DNA of 64,000 nt from Proteobacteria bacterium 005FR1 (GTDB lineage Bacteria; Pseudomonadota; Gammaproteobacteria; Pseudomonadales; Cellvibrionaceae), in NCBI GenBank assembly GCA_026192395.1, contig WACF01000002.1, positions 496,001-560,000 of the forward strand, given 5' to 3'. Within the stretch, counting starts at the first letter, position 1. Each line of letters opens with the position of its first letter. Positions 37,448 to 46,324 of this stretch are shown here, piece after piece. A program made the position numbers and the translations under genes. The notes under the pieces were generated by a model that saw only the letters and a program-made list of their open reading frames with translations, had not been told where the DNA came from and ran no database searches.

Positions 37448-38320
37448 ATGAGCATTTTGATCGACAAAAACACCAAGGTACTCTGCCAGGGTTTCACCGG
37501 CTCACAAGGCACTTACCACTCCGAGCAGGCCATCGCCTATGGCACCAAGATGGTCGGCGGCGTAACACCGGGCAAGGGCGGCCAGACTCATTTGGGCTTG
37601 CCGGTGTTCAACACCATGAGCGAAGCCGTGGAAGCGACTGGCGCCGAGGCTTCCGTGATTTACGTCCCCGCACCGTTCTGTAAGGACTCAATCCTGGAAG
37701 CGGCGAACAGCGGCGTGAAGCTGGTCGTGTGCATCACCGAAGGCATTCCGACGCTGGACATGCTGGACTGCAAAGTGAAATGCGATGAGCTGGGTGTGCG
37801 CCTGATCGGCCCGAACTGCCCCGGCGTAATCACTCCCGGCGAATGCAAGATCGGCATCATGCCAGGTCACATTCACAAGCCCGGAAAAGTGGGTATCGTA
37901 TCCCGTTCAGGCACTCTGACTTACGAAGCGGTTAAGCAGACCACTGATTACGGCTTCGGTCAGTCCACCTGTGTGGGCATCGGCGGCGACCCGATTCCCG
38001 GTTCCAACTTCATCGACATCCTGGCGATGTTCGAAAAGGATCCGGCCACTGAAGCGATCGTGATGATCGGCGAAATCGGCGGCACCGCGGAAGAAGAAGC
38101 GGCGGCCTACATCAAGGACAATGTCACCAAGCCGGTTGTCTCCTACATTGCGGGTGTCACTGCACCTCCCGGCAAGCGCATGGGCCACGCCGGTGCGATC
38201 ATCTCGGGCGGCAAGGGCACAGCGGACGAGAAGTTCCAGGCGCTTGAAGCGGCTGGCGTTCGTACCGTTCGCAGTCTGGCGGAGATCGGTGAAGGTCTGA
38301 AGGCAGTAACAGGCTGGTAA
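37448..38320 (+). CDS. sucD: succinyl-CoA ligase alpha subunit
   Basis: This 290-residue CoA-binding subunit begins [21 protein letters not shown] and contains [18 protein letters not shown] and [14 protein letters not shown]. The phosphohistidine is in [17 protein letters not shown]. It lies 32 bases after sucC with TGAGGAAT as ribosome site. A perfect 11-bp terminator follows, ending the TCA block. Confidence 0.97.
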   Translation: MSILIDKNTKVLCQGFTGSQGTYHSEQAIAYGTKMVGGVTPGKGGQTHLGLPVFNTMSEAVEATGAEASVIYVPAPFCKDSILEAANSGVKLVVCITEGIPTLDMLDCKVKCDELGVRLIGPNCPGVITPGECKIGIMPGHIHKPGKVGIVSRSGTLTYEAVKQTTDYGFGQSTCVGIGGDPIPGSNFIDILAMFEKDPATEAIVMIGEIGGTAEEEAAAYIKDNVTKPVVSYIAGVTAPPGKRMGHAGAIISGGKGTADEKFQALEAAGVRTVRSLAEIGEGLKAVTGW

Positions 38321-38345
38321 ATAGCTGTCGTTGATCGATGGTTCG

Positions 38346-38385
38346 AAAAGCCCCGGGTTCATGCGAGTCCGGGGCTTTTTCGTTT
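38346..38385 (+). terminator. terminator after sucD
   Basis: AAAAGCCCCGG (38346-38356) pairs perfectly with CCGGGGCTTTT (38369-38379), followed by more T-rich sequence. Confidence 0.92.
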
Positions 38386-38399
38386 AGATCACACTTCGG

Positions 38400-38507
38400 A
38401 AGCCGTTTGCCGCAGGGGGTGTGCATTTCAAAAACGCATGAATACATCCCTGTAGCTCCTTCGCGGGGTCCATCCGCGAAGGTTTTGAAATGCACAACAA
38501 ACTCACA
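38400..38507 (-). repeat. structured intergenic repeat, copy B (reverse orientation)
   Basis: Read on the minus strand it matches copy A: TGCATTTCAAAACC, then the inner hairpin CTTCGCGG/CCGCGAAG and GGAGCTACAGGGATGTATTC. The second outer arm is TTTTTGAAATGCA, ending CCCCCTGCGGCAAACGGCTT. The outer arms differ from copy A but still pair with each other. Confidence 0.85.
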
Positions 38508-38580
38508 CCGCAGCTCCTTCGATTTTGGATTCCTGATCACGAGCGAAACACTGAGCTCGGAGACTTCGTCCGCGGCGAGT

Positions 38581-38748
38581 TTGGTGATGGGGTAAATCCT
38601 TTCGAAACGCTCGCTTCAGGGATGGCGTGCTTCTGCTCCTGCGAAGCGTGCATTCGCGCCGTCCGTGGCGCTCAAGCGTGCGAGCGTACAGGGATGTATT
38701 CACAGCGTTTTCGAAAGGATTTACCCCATCGCCAAACGGGTTAAGAAC
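38581..38748 (+). repeat. structured intergenic repeat, copy C (long form)
   Basis: The outer arms GATGGGGTAAATCC-TTTCGAAA (from 38587) and TTTCGAAA-GGATTTACCCCATC (ending 38730) are exact complements. The interior is longer than in copies A, B and D, with CGCTCGC/GCGAGCG arms, then GTACAGGGATGTATTCACAG. The element ends CCAAACGGGTTAAGAACT, as copy D does. Confidence 0.85.
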
Positions 38749-38801
38749 TGATGTGTATCGCTTTTGCGCGACCTGGGCCGGAGAAAGTTGGAAAGGCAGT
38801 T

Positions 38802-39740
38802 TCAAGTTCCCAGCAGTCGCACATCACCCTGGGCCTGATAGCCAACCCGGTGTCCGGAGATTTCTCCCAGAATACCTTCGCGCAATGCGGTGCTGCTGTA
38901 GTGAATGGTGTCGATTGACAGGCTTTCCATCAGCGCTGCCATGATGCTGGAACCCGGGGCCAGCAGATCACGCCGCTCGGGTTTGAGGCCATTGAGTTCG
39001 ATTTGTCGGTGATCGTTCAGGTGGCAGATGGAATCCTGAATCTGGCTGACACAGGCGCGGGTGATCTTGCCATCGGTCCAGTCATTAGCCAGCGAAATCC
39101 GTGACAGCATCTTTGCCGAGCCGGAAGAGGCGTAAACCTCCTGCCATTCGAGACCGGCGAGCGCGTCGAGATGAGGCTGCAGCACTTCCCGTGCGGCTTC
39201 GCGGGCTTGCTGGCAGCGCATACCGTATTCGTAGCCGTCGCTGAAGAAGTGGTCCCGCCAGCACACACAGCCCATTGGAAGGCTCTGTGCGAACAGGATC
39301 TGATCGCCATTTCCCACTGCGATCTCAGTACTGGCTCCGCCAATGTCGATGACCAGGCGGTTTCCCGTACAGCTCGGCAGGGGATCGCAGATGCCGCGGA
39401 GAATCAGTTCCGCTTCGCGGACTCCGGAGATGATCTCGATATCGAAGCCGAGCGTTTTGGCAGGCTGGATAAACTGCTGGGCATTGGTTGCCTGACGCAG
39501 GGCCTGCGTGGCAACGACTTTCGTTTCCCGGACCGGGTGGCGGGCGAGTATGCGTTTGAACAGGCGCAGGCAATTGAGGCCACGATTGATCGCTGCCTGA
39601 TTCAGCGTTCCTTCACGGTTCAGACCGTCGGCCAGCTGGATCTTTTCGCTGCACCGGTCGACAATCGTAAACCCCTGTCCGGTAAATTGGGCAATCAGCA
39701 AATGGAAGCTGTTTGACCCCAAATCAATGACTGCATACAT
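38802..39740 (-). CDS. Ppx/GppA-family phosphatase, short form
   Basis: The 312-residue protein has the actin-like fold motifs MYAVIDLGSNSFHLLIA (phosphate loop), KVVATQALRQATN, GVREAELI, VIDIGGASTEIAVG and SSGSAKML. The family cleaves polyphosphate or pppGpp. Full-length Ppx and GppA are about 500 residues with a C-terminal HD-like domain; here the chain ends after the two ASKHA lobes. This short single-module form is known, but it leaves the substrate open. It is convergent with sucD across the repeat pair. Confidence 0.85.
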   Translation of the reverse strand: MYAVIDLGSNSFHLLIAQFTGQGFTIVDRCSEKIQLADGLNREGTLNQAAINRGLNCLRLFKRILARHPVRETKVVATQALRQATNAQQFIQPAKTLGFDIEIISGVREAELILRGICDPLPSCTGNRLVIDIGGASTEIAVGNGDQILFAQSLPMGCVCWRDHFFSDGYEYGMRCQQAREAAREVLQPHLDALAGLEWQEVYASSGSAKMLSRISLANDWTDGKITRACVSQIQDSICHLNDHRQIELNGLKPERRDLLAPGSSIMAALMESLSIDTIHYSSTALREGILGEISGHRVGYQAQGDVRLLGT

Positions 39741-39988
39741 AGCATTGTTCGGCTTGTTGGTGACTACCTGTCCCTGGTGCCAGGCTTTTCCACAGTATAG
39801 CAGCTGCAGAAAAGTTGATGGGCTGGCGCTTAAACATGGCGCTCAACCAGGTCCCTTCCTGATCTCACCCCAAGCTCTGATGCTGCTTTCATGCCAGTAT
39901 GGCTCAGTTCGCCAGACCAGGCGCAAATATGGGATCATGCGCCCATCATGATTTCATCCCCGTCACTTTGTGCCTCGTTCTCAGCCCT

Positions 39989-40846
39989 ATGAAGCTTTTC
40001 GCCATCAGTGATTTGCACCTGGATCACCGCGCCAACCGCGAGGCATTGCAGGATTTGCCAGCTTTTACAGATGACTGGCTGATTCTCGGGGGGGATATCT
40101 GTTCCAGTCCGCGCCATCTGCGTGAAGCCCTCGACACATTCTGCGCGCGCTTTGCACATGTGGTCTGGGTCCCGGGCAATCACGAGCTGTGGGTAGATGA
40201 CCGGGATCCATTTGACTCCTCGGTCGCGAAGTACGAGGAGCTGGTTGAGGTATGCCGACATTCCGGCGTGTCGACCCCGGAAGATGAGTACCCGCTCTGG
40301 CAAGGCCCCGGTGGCACTCACCGAGTGGTGCCGCTGCACTTGCTGTACGACTACAGTTTTCGACCAGGCTCGGTAGCAGCGGAGTCGGCCGTCGATTGGG
40401 CAGTGGAGTCCGGCGTGCTTTGCCGCGATGAATATCAGATCGATCCTGGTCCTTTCGCTTCGAAAGCTGAATGGTGCAGAGCCCGTGTCGATTACAGTCG
40501 ACACCGCTTGCGAGAGTGTTCGGACGGGACGCCGCTCGTGTTGGTTAACCACTTCCCGCTGCGTTATGATCTGGTGCGCACGATGCGCATTCCCCGCTTC
40601 TCGATTTGGTGCGGCACGCGGGCAACTGAAGACTGGCACCGCGAGTTCGGTGCAAGTGTGGTTGTCTCGGGACATCTTCACATGCGCTGCACCGATTATC
40701 GCGACGGCGTGAGATTCGAGGAGGTGTCCCTTGGCTATCCGCGCGATTGGCGCCGTGAGCGGGGAATCGAACACTATCTGCGAGAGATTTTGCCGGGACC
40801 GGCACAGGCGCGGTATCACCATGCTGGTCCGTTCTGGCAGTTCTGA
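39989..40846 (+). CDS. calcineurin-like metallophosphoesterase
   Basis: The 285-residue protein has all five metal motifs: ISDLHLDH (Asp and His), LGGDICSSP, GNHELW, VNHFPL and SGHLHMR. It should hydrolyse a phosphodiester or phosphomonoester with two metals; the substrate is unknown. The ATG at 39989 directly precedes KLFAISDLHLD; the 30 earlier in-frame codons look non-coding. A peroxiredoxin gene follows 43 bases later. Confidence 0.85.
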   Translation: MKLFAISDLHLDHRANREALQDLPAFTDDWLILGGDICSSPRHLREALDTFCARFAHVVWVPGNHELWVDDRDPFDSSVAKYEELVEVCRHSGVSTPEDEYPLWQGPGGTHRVVPLHLLYDYSFRPGSVAAESAVDWAVESGVLCRDEYQIDPGPFASKAEWCRARVDYSRHRLRECSDGTPLVLVNHFPLRYDLVRTMRIPRFSIWCGTRATEDWHREFGASVVVSGHLHMRCTDYRDGVRFEEVSLGYPRDWRRERGIEHYLREILPGPAQARYHHAGPFWQF

Positions 40847-40889
40847 GTTCTACCAATCCATCCACATTCGTTGCACAAGGAAAACAGAT

Positions 40890-41366
40890 ATGACCATCCA
40901 AGTTGGCGATACGATTCCCTCCGCGACCTTGAAGGTGATGGGGTCTGAAGGTCCCAAGGACATTAGCACCGATGAGCTTTTCAAAGGCAAGAAAGCGGTG
41001 TTGTTTGCGGTACCTGGCGCCTTCACGCCCGGCTGCACGATTACGCATCTGCCCGGCTTCGTGGTGAACGCGGACAAGATCAAGGCCAAGGGCGTCGACA
41101 ACATCGTTTGCGTCGCCACCAATGACGCCTTTGTGATGGATGCCTGGGGAAAAAGCCAGAATGCTGAGGAAATCATCATGGCGGCTGACGGCAGCGCCGA
41201 GTTTACACGCAAGATCGGCATGGATCTGGATCTAAGCCGTGCCGGCATGGGATTGAGAAGCAAGCGCTATGCGATGGTTCTCGAGGATGGCAAGGTCACC
41301 TACCTGGGTGTGGACGAGAAGGGCATCGACAAGAGCTCCGCCGAGGCGGTAATGCAAAACCTGTAG
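40890..41366 (+). CDS. peroxiredoxin, Prx5/AhpE-like
   Basis: The 158-residue protein opens MTIQVGDTIPSATL and has the peroxidatic Cys49 in VPGAFTPGCTITHLPGF, with DAWGKSQNAEEI and SRAGMGLRSKRYAMVLEDG. These define the atypical Prx5 group, which reduces peroxides with glutathione or glutaredoxin. The motif reads TPGC rather than the more common TPTC. AAGGAAAAC precedes the ATG. A perfect stem-loop follows. Confidence 0.93.
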   Translation: MTIQVGDTIPSATLKVMGSEGPKDISTDELFKGKKAVLFAVPGAFTPGCTITHLPGFVVNADKIKAKGVDNIVCVATNDAFVMDAWGKSQNAEEIIMAADGSAEFTRKIGMDLDLSRAGMGLRSKRYAMVLEDGKVTYLGVDEKGIDKSSAEAVMQNL

Positions 41367-41384
41367 CTCGACAGTGAGGTGTTC

Positions 41385-41411
41385 AAGTGTCGCGCCTGGC
41401 GCGACACTTTT
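41385..41411 (+). terminator. terminator after the peroxiredoxin
   Basis: AAGTGTCGCGC and GCGCGACACTT form an 11-bp perfect stem over a 3-base loop, followed by a short T-run. Confidence 0.85.
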
Positions 41412-41479
41412 CTGCACGCGCAGCAGTCAGCCTGATAGAAACAGATAATAATCCCACCACATTCCGGTTTTTCCATTTT

Positions 41480-42691
41480 ATGAATTTCGAAGACTTCAGC
41501 CGGTCGATGACCATGCTGGGCGATCCCCTGGTTCTGCGCGCGGCCGTTTTTGCCGCCAATCTGATTATTCTACTGTTTGCCGAGAAACTGCTCTCCGCCA
41601 TCAACAAGACCCGCAATATGAACGTGCAGGCGCGGGTTTTGCGTATCGCCGCACTGGTCTTTTTGGCGCTGCACGTGCTGGATATCCTTCTCGTGTACAC
41701 GGTTGCAGAGTACGAGAACTATTTCTTCCGTATCGCGCTGTCGATCGCCATCCTGTTTGGCTGTCTTGTTGGATTCAATCTTCTTTCATTCTTCAGTCGC
41801 CACAAGTTCGGCGAAGTGAAGATAATCGATGGTGAACCCACTTATTTCGATTCCTACAATTCGCGGCTCGTCGACCTTGTCGGCTCGGTGTTCATTGTTC
41901 TGGTCGCCATTTATCTGGTGATTGTCAGCTGGGACATGGACAGCCTGTTGCAGACCACGGGTTTCATCGGCATCGTTTTCGCTTTCCTGGCCCTCACCAA
42001 TGCGATCTGGGCGCCGGACATCTACTACGGTCTGGTAATTCTGAATTCTGCGATGCTCGAGGATGGCGACGTAATAAAGATCGAAGGCTGGGAGACGGAG
42101 TACATCATCAATCGGGTGTCCTTCATTCACACCAATCTGCTGGACGTGCGCAGCAATCAGCGGGTGATCATTCGCAACAGTCAGCTGATCAATAGCCGGG
42201 TGGATAACCTGAGCAAGCGAGCCTCCGCGGATGGATTGCGGCGCGAACTGCAGTTCAACATCGGCTACCCGCCAGTGCGGCACCATGAACATAAAGCAGA
42301 AGAAGGCGAAGAAGAGCAAAACAGCTACTCAGGTCTGCGACGGCGTGTTCAGGATACCTTCGACGAGGCTTTCGTAGCACTGGAGAACCGGGAAGAGGCA
42401 AAGGTCAATCGCAATCAGCCCTTTGAGGTAAGCCTGAGCCAGACCGGCGATTTTGCGCTGACCTTCACTTTGGCTTTTTACCTGGAAGCGCTGCCCAACA
42501 CCAAGGTGACCCGCACCATCCGACAGTATCTTGTGTACACACCCAATCTGGTTCAGGAGGAGGTCAACCGCGCGGCGGTGGAGAATGGTCTCGCGCTGGC
42601 CACGCCGGTGCTGATCGCCAGCCAGAGCGGCCCCAAAAAGCCGCCGCGAAAGCAATTGAGACAAGCCCCGGGCTTCTTGCCCTCTAGCTAA
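41480..42691 (+). CDS. MscS-family mechanosensitive channel
   Basis: The 403-residue protein has four to five predicted transmembrane helices in the first 190 residues (AVFAANLIILLFAEKLL, IAALVFLALHVLDILLVYTV, FRIALSIAILFGCLVGF, LVGSVFIVLVAIYLVI). MscS-type beta and C-terminal domains follow (MLEDGDVIKIEGWETEYIINRVSFIHTNLLD, NSQLINSRVDNLS). It should open under membrane tension to release solutes. An acidic loop (EEGEEEQ) near residue 275 is unusual. The ATG at 41480 has no strong ribosome site. Its last eight bases overlap the convergent exporter gene. Confidence 0.82.
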   Translation: MNFEDFSRSMTMLGDPLVLRAAVFAANLIILLFAEKLLSAINKTRNMNVQARVLRIAALVFLALHVLDILLVYTVAEYENYFFRIALSIAILFGCLVGFNLLSFFSRHKFGEVKIIDGEPTYFDSYNSRLVDLVGSVFIVLVAIYLVIVSWDMDSLLQTTGFIGIVFAFLALTNAIWAPDIYYGLVILNSAMLEDGDVIKIEGWETEYIINRVSFIHTNLLDVRSNQRVIIRNSQLINSRVDNLSKRASADGLRRELQFNIGYPPVRHHEHKAEEGEEEQNSYSGLRRRVQDTFDEAFVALENREEAKVNRNQPFEVSLSQTGDFALTFTLAFYLEALPNTKVTRTIRQYLVYTPNLVQEEVNRAAVENGLALATPVLIASQSGPKKPPRKQLRQAPGFLPSS

Positions 42692-44474
42692 CCACCTGTC
42701 CCGCATCCTGGAACTGCAATGAATGCAGACGCTGGTAAAGCGGTGAACTGTTCAGCAGCTCCGCATGGCTGCCGATCGCGACGATCTGGCCGCTTTCGAG
42801 TACAGCGATGCGATCCGCGTGTTGAACGGTGGAGAGGCGATGGGCGATGATCAGCGTCGTTCGGTCCTGCATCAGCCGCTCGATGGCCAGCTGCACGTGG
42901 CGCTCGCTTTCCGAGTCGAGCGCGCTGGTAGCTTCGTCGAGCAACAGAATACGCGGGTCTTTGAGAATAGCGCGGGCAATGGCAATGCGCTGCCGTTGTC
43001 CGCCCGACAAACGCACCCCCTGTTCGCCGAGCTGACTGTCGTACTGTTCCGGCAGGTCCATGATGAAGTCGTGAGCGTAGGCGGCCTTGGCGGCAGCAAT
43101 GACGTCTTCATCACTGGCGTCCGGATTGCCATAGCGGATGTTGTACTTCACGTCCGCGGTGAACAGCGCCGGCTGTTGTGGCACCAGAGCGATTTGCGTG
43201 CGCAGATCCGTCGGAGACAGCGAGCGTATGTCGGTCCCGCCGATGCGGATCCGACCCGCCTCCGGATCATAGAAGCGCTCAAGCAGTTCGAAGATGGTCG
43301 ACTTGCCCGCGCCGGAAGGGCCCACCAAAGCCAGGCTCTTCCCTTCGGGGACTTCAAGATCAATCCCTCGCAGCGCGGGTAACCCGGGGCGGGAGGGGTA
43401 GCAGAAAGTTACCTGCTCGAAGCTGATGGAAGCGCTTGCAGGAGCAAGATGAGCCTGCTCAGGCGCGGCGATAGCCGTCTCTTCGCGCAGCAGTTCCATC
43501 AGCCGCTCGGTGGCGCCGGCGGCTCGTTGCAGTTCTCCGAACACTTCCGACAGGGTGGCCACCGACATCGCAACCACCACAGCATAAAAGACGAAGGCGC
43601 CCAGCTCGCCACCGCTCATTTCTCCTGCGAGGACATCGCTGCCGCCCACCCACAACATGCCGGTAATTGCCGTAAACACGAGCAGAATCACCGCGGTAAT
43701 CAGCAGTGCCCGCTGGCGAATGCGGCGGCGGGCCACCTCGAAAGCGCGTTCCACGTCGCCGGCGAACGATTGTCGCTCCATGTCCTCACGGGTGTAGCTC
43801 TGCACGGTTTTTATGTGCTGAATAACCTCGCCTGCCTGGCTGCCGACGTGGGCGATTGAATCCTGACTGGCCCGGGCCAGGGTCCGCACCCGGCGACCGA
43901 AAATAATGATGGGCAGGAGTACGACGGGAACGCAGACCATGACGATCGCACTCAGCTTCAGGTTGGTGGCCAACAGCATGATGGTGCCGCCCACCAGCAT
44001 CAGCAGACTTCGTAGTGCCATGGAGGCGGACGAGCCGATGATGTTCTGCAGCAGCGTGGTATCCGTGGTGAGCCTGGAGGTGATTTCTCCACTTCGATTG
44101 GTTTCGAAGTAGCTCGGATGCAGCGTGACGATGTGATTGAACACGGCCTTGCGCAGGTCGGCACTGACGCGCTCCCCGAGCCAGGAGACAGCATAAAAAC
44201 GCAGGAAGGTGCCGATCGCCATCAAGGTGATCAGCCCGACAATCACGGCCACACTGCGGTTCAGAGCCTCCTGCGATTGCGCCATAAAGCCCTGGTCGAT
44301 GAGATAACGCACGCCCTGTCCGAGAGACAGAGTCACCAGGGCGGTGAATACCAGTGCGACAGCGGCGCCCGCGCTTTGCATGCGGTAGGGGCGCACGAAG
44401 GTGAACAAGTCGGCCAGCACCGACAATCGCTTTGTTTTCAGGGCCTGTCTCCCGTTGTTGGTCGTCACGCTCAA
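42684..44474 (-). CDS. MsbA-like ABC exporter (fused permease-ATPase)
   Basis: The 596-residue half-transporter has six helices in residues 1-320 and a nucleotide-binding domain with Walker A GPSGAGKST (about 385), signature LSGGQRQRIAIARA and Walker B ILLLDEATSALD. The H-loop is IIAHRLSTV. This subgroup (LYSFVRPYR-type opening, RYLIDQGF) is usually annotated as a lipid A or multidrug exporter; true MsbA is normally linked to lpxK, which is absent. It lies 61 bases downstream of the glucosylglycerate phosphorylase gene on the same strand. Confidence 0.87.
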   Translation of the reverse strand: MSVTTNNGRQALKTKRLSVLADLFTFVRPYRMQSAGAAVALVFTALVTLSLGQGVRYLIDQGFMAQSQEALNRSVAVIVGLITLMAIGTFLRFYAVSWLGERVSADLRKAVFNHIVTLHPSYFETNRSGEITSRLTTDTTLLQNIIGSSASMALRSLLMLVGGTIMLLATNLKLSAIVMVCVPVVLLPIIIFGRRVRTLARASQDSIAHVGSQAGEVIQHIKTVQSYTREDMERQSFAGDVERAFEVARRRIRQRALLITAVILLVFTAITGMLWVGGSDVLAGEMSGGELGAFVFYAVVVAMSVATLSEVFGELQRAAGATERLMELLREETAIAAPEQAHLAPASASISFEQVTFCYPSRPGLPALRGIDLEVPEGKSLALVGPSGAGKSTIFELLERFYDPEAGRIRIGGTDIRSLSPTDLRTQIALVPQQPALFTADVKYNIRYGNPDASDEDVIAAAKAAYAHDFIMDLPEQYDSQLGEQGVRLSGGQRQRIAIARAILKDPRILLLDEATSALDSESERHVQLAIERLMQDRTTLIIAHRLSTVQHADRIAVLESGQIVAIGSHAELLNSSPLYQRLHSLQFQDAGQVVS

Positions 44475-44535
44475 ACGAGCGAATCCGCCATCCTACACCA
44501 TCGGACCGGCCTCGATCAGCCTCGCGGGGCGACTG

Positions 44536-46284
44536 CTACTTTTTATTGCACAACCAGGCGGACTGGTAAGGCGCGAGCGTGATGCTGTCCTCCAGATTGT
44601 ATTGCTCCCCACCGAGAAGGTCCTCCCATTCATCGCCACCCACCATGTTCAGCGAAGACAGTAGCAGCGTATGTTCCTGATTGCTGATGTTGTTGAGACA
44701 GAAGATCACCTCATCACGGTCGAGACTCTCCCGCCAGTAGGCAAAAATCTGGTCGCCGGTGTGCAGCGTGTATTGAGCGGCATTGGGATGGAAAGCGGGA
44801 TGACCGCCACGGATTCGAATCAGGTGTTTCATGCGGTTCATTACCCGGGCGTGGCGACTGTTTTCGTCGGCGAGCAGTTCGTTCAGTTCATCCTCATCCC
44901 ACTGGCGGCGATTGATGGAGCGGTTGTGTCCGGTGGCGGCAACTCGCTGGTAGTCGTTACCGGTCCCCACCAGGCTGTGGATGTAAATGCCGGGAATGCC
45001 TTCGATCGACAGCATGATCGCGTGAGCGCAAATGAAACGCTCCAGTTGCCACTGATCCTCGCCCTCATGCGTTCCCTTCAGGGCGTCGAACAGCGAAATG
45101 TTGATCTCATAAGGCTTCTTCATCAGCCCTTCCAGCGCGCGCCAGGACACAAGGCCGCCAAAGCGCTCCATGGTCGTCAGCAGTTTGCCCAGTTCTTCTT
45201 CATCCAGCAGACCCTCCGCCGGGCGCAAGCCGATGCCATCATGAGAGGCAATGAAGTTGAAGTAAGCCGTGCCGTGCTGGGAAGGCGGCATGCTCATCAG
45301 CCAGTTTTTGAGGTGACGGCAATTGCCGCTCACCAGGCTATTCACCAGCAGCGGGGGCAGGGAAAAATTGTAGATGCAGTGCGCTTCGTTGGCATTACCG
45401 AAGTAGGACAGGTTCTCCTGATTGGGAATATTGGTCTCCGTAATGATGACCGCCCGCGGATTGGCATGCTCTATCAGCAGCCGAAGCAAGCGTACGATTT
45501 CGTGAGTCTGGTCCATGTTCAGACAATGGTGACCCACTTCCTTCCAGAGAAAAGCGACTGCATCGAGACGGAAAATGCGAACGCCTTTGTCGAGGTAGAG
45601 GCGAGCGATTTTGATGAACTCCCGTAGCACCTGTGGGTTGGTAAAGTCCAGATCCACCTGGTCGTGGCTGAAGGTGCACCATACATGGCGGCGCCCATCA
45701 CGAGTATCCACCGGCTGTAGCAGTTCGCTGGTACGCGGGCGAACCACGCTTCGCAAATCGTCATCCGGGCTGGCGGTAAAAAAGTAGTCCTTGCCCGGCT
45801 CTTTGCCTTCGATGAAATTCACGAACCATTGGTGTTGGGCCGAGCAGTGGTTGAGCACCAGGTCTGCCATCAGGTCGAAGTCGCGACTGATCGCTTCGAC
45901 ATCATCCCAGTCACCGACGGCGGGATCCACCGCCGTATAGTCCGACACCGCAAATCCGTCGTCGCTGGTGTAAGGGAAGAAAGGGAGTAAATGGATGCCG
46001 GTCAGCAGCCTGGTAAAATGTCTTTTGAAGAAATCGTGCAGGCTGTGCAGAGGCGTTTCCCCTTCGCGCAAAATGGTGTGCGCGTAGGTGATGGAAATCA
46101 CATCCGACTCGTCCCAGAGGTTTTTGTGAGGGCAGGGTGCCTCGACATTTTCATCCAGGCGCATGGCCTCGAGATATTGATCGCACAGGCTCTCCCGGTC
46201 GGCATCGGGATAGATTACCTCGAGATGGCTGAGCAAGCGGTGCCGCAGCATCGCGTAGGCATTGTGTTCTGCTGCTTCACTCAT
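44536..46284 (-). CDS. glucosylglycerate phosphorylase (GH13 sucrose-phosphorylase-like)
   Basis: This 582-residue GH13 subfamily 18 enzyme has the nucleophile Asp in [11 protein letters not shown], the acid/base Glu in IITETN and [15 protein letters not shown]. Sequence alone would suggest sucrose phosphorylase. The downstream loop [12 protein letters not shown] and the three linked glyceryl-glucoside genes fit glucosylglycerate phosphorylase, the activity described for E. coli YcjM and Meiothermus. That enzyme splits glucosylglycerate with phosphate into glucose 1-phosphate and D-glycerate. It lies 40 bases after gpgS. Confidence 0.8.
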   Translation of the reverse strand: MSEAAEHNAYAMLRHRLLSHLEVIYPDADRESLCDQYLEAMRLDENVEAPCPHKNLWDESDVISITYAHTILREGETPLHSLHDFFKRHFTRLLTGIHLLPFFPYTSDDGFAVSDYTAVDPAVGDWDDVEAISRDFDLMADLVLNHCSAQHQWFVNFIEGKEPGKDYFFTASPDDDLRSVVRPRTSELLQPVDTRDGRRHVWCTFSHDQVDLDFTNPQVLREFIKIARLYLDKGVRIFRLDAVAFLWKEVGHHCLNMDQTHEIVRLLRLLIEHANPRAVIITETNIPNQENLSYFGNANEAHCIYNFSLPPLLVNSLVSGNCRHLKNWLMSMPPSQHGTAYFNFIASHDGIGLRPAEGLLDEEELGKLLTTMERFGGLVSWRALEGLMKKPYEINISLFDALKGTHEGEDQWQLERFICAHAIMLSIEGIPGIYIHSLVGTGNDYQRVAATGHNRSINRRQWDEDELNELLADENSRHARVMNRMKHLIRIRGGHPAFHPNAAQYTLHTGDQIFAYWRESLDRDEVIFCLNNISNQEHTLLLSSLNMVGGDEWEDLLGGEQYNLEDSITLAPYQSAWLCNKK

Positions 46285-46324
46285 GACAGATCACTGACTC
46301 CTTTCACTGGCTACTTGATTTCAT

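Noticed and set aside
38199-38540. Minus-strand frame including PREGATGMYSCVFE, with similar peptides at 6089 and 53325
   Set aside because: The similar peptides come from the same repeat element read in the same frame. They reflect DNA repeat conservation, not a protein family.
44671-45627. 318-codon plus-strand frame over the GH13 phosphorylase gene
   Set aside because: It is a shadow of the minus-strand gene, whose catalytic motifs are intact.
44536-46284. Plain sucrose phosphorylase
   Set aside because: No sucrose transporter or fructokinase is present; the three linked genes all concern glycerate and glucosyl-phosphoglycerate.
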